31,837 nucleotides of DNA from the NCBI GenBank assembly GCA_049600855.1, contig JBMYQA010000036.1, positions 1-31,837 on the forward strand, in the 5' to 3' direction. This document shows, in pieces, positions 31,807 through 31,837 of this stretch. Below the pieces are notes generated by a model that did not search any database, was not told the DNA's origin, and saw only the letters and a program-made list of their open reading frames with translations. The position numbers and the translations under genes are program-made. Source of the DNA: JBMYQA01 sp049600855. GTDB lineage: Bacteria; Bacteroidota; Bacteroidia; Cytophagales; Flammeovirgaceae. Position 1 is the first letter of the stretch. Every line of letters begins with the position of its first letter.

Positions 31807-31837
31807 TAATATTAGTTTTTTCGAGTGAAAAAGAGTT

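Noticed and set aside
1..31837. CRISPR array, tRNA, rRNA, insertion sequence or prophage
   Set aside because: No spaced direct repeats, no cloverleaf with CCA end, no transposase or integrase and no phage genes were seen.

Overview
The window is a low-GC stretch of chromosome from a member of the Bacteroidota, most likely a Cytophagales-type bacterium. The protein families point there: stand-alone BatD, DUF3078 barrel, long PurF, DUF4112, patatin-barrel fusion and a TPR-SpoIIE phosphatase. So do the non-coding signals: genes lack Shine-Dalgarno sequences, and several start regions carry the Bacteroidota promoter pattern TTG, about 20 nt, then TAnnTTTG. I see no rRNA, tRNA, CRISPR array, insertion sequence or prophage. 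The region reads mainly as core genome, with a few accessory or poorly described genes.

Layout. 1-2910: the 3' end of rpsO, a terminator, a long structured leader and pnp (ribosomal protein S15 and polynucleotide phosphorylase, a classic bacterial pairing). 2930-4123: two minus-strand genes, a small lipoprotein with a structured leader and a DUF1456 protein. 4232-10017: a plus-strand run of a group II PLP-dependent decarboxylase, a patatin phospholipase fused to an outer-membrane barrel, a DUF4112 membrane protein and isochorismate synthase. 10014-11042: a secreted DUF2341 protein on the minus strand, overlapping the isochorismate synthase tail by 4 nt. 11696-12925: an ammonium transporter behind an AT-rich 650-nt gap. 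13008-14608: batD (minus) with a long terminator. 15048-16636: a 66-aa protein and a J-domain/TM/TPR-like protein. 16651-19483: pyrF and a long PurF (minus), linking pyrimidine and purine synthesis, with a terminator-like hairpin in the purF leader. 19909-21796: a DUF3078 outer-membrane protein and a protein joining a degenerate HNH fold to an AP2 DNA-binding domain. 21809-25598: a minus-strand run of a class I amidotransferase (PuuD-like), a 50-aa ORF, a phosphoglucosamine mutase-type enzyme starting at TTG, and a DUF1835 protein. 25962-28307: a TPR/TM/coiled-coil/SpoIIE phosphatase. 28325-31757: an apparent operon of an FAD amine oxidase and a DUF255 thioredoxin-fold lipoprotein (minus).

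The most interesting items are regulatory or small. They are the AP2 protein, whose HNH core has lost catalytic residues and whose start region carries an inverted repeat at the predicted transcription start; RNA structures in the leaders of pnp, the lipoprotein gene and purF; the 50-aa ORF with a 14-bp hairpin behind it; and a possible frameshifted zinc-ribbon mini-gene before isochorismate synthase. I found no convincing new multi-gene defence or mobile system. All product names come from reading motifs in the translations; no database search was possible.
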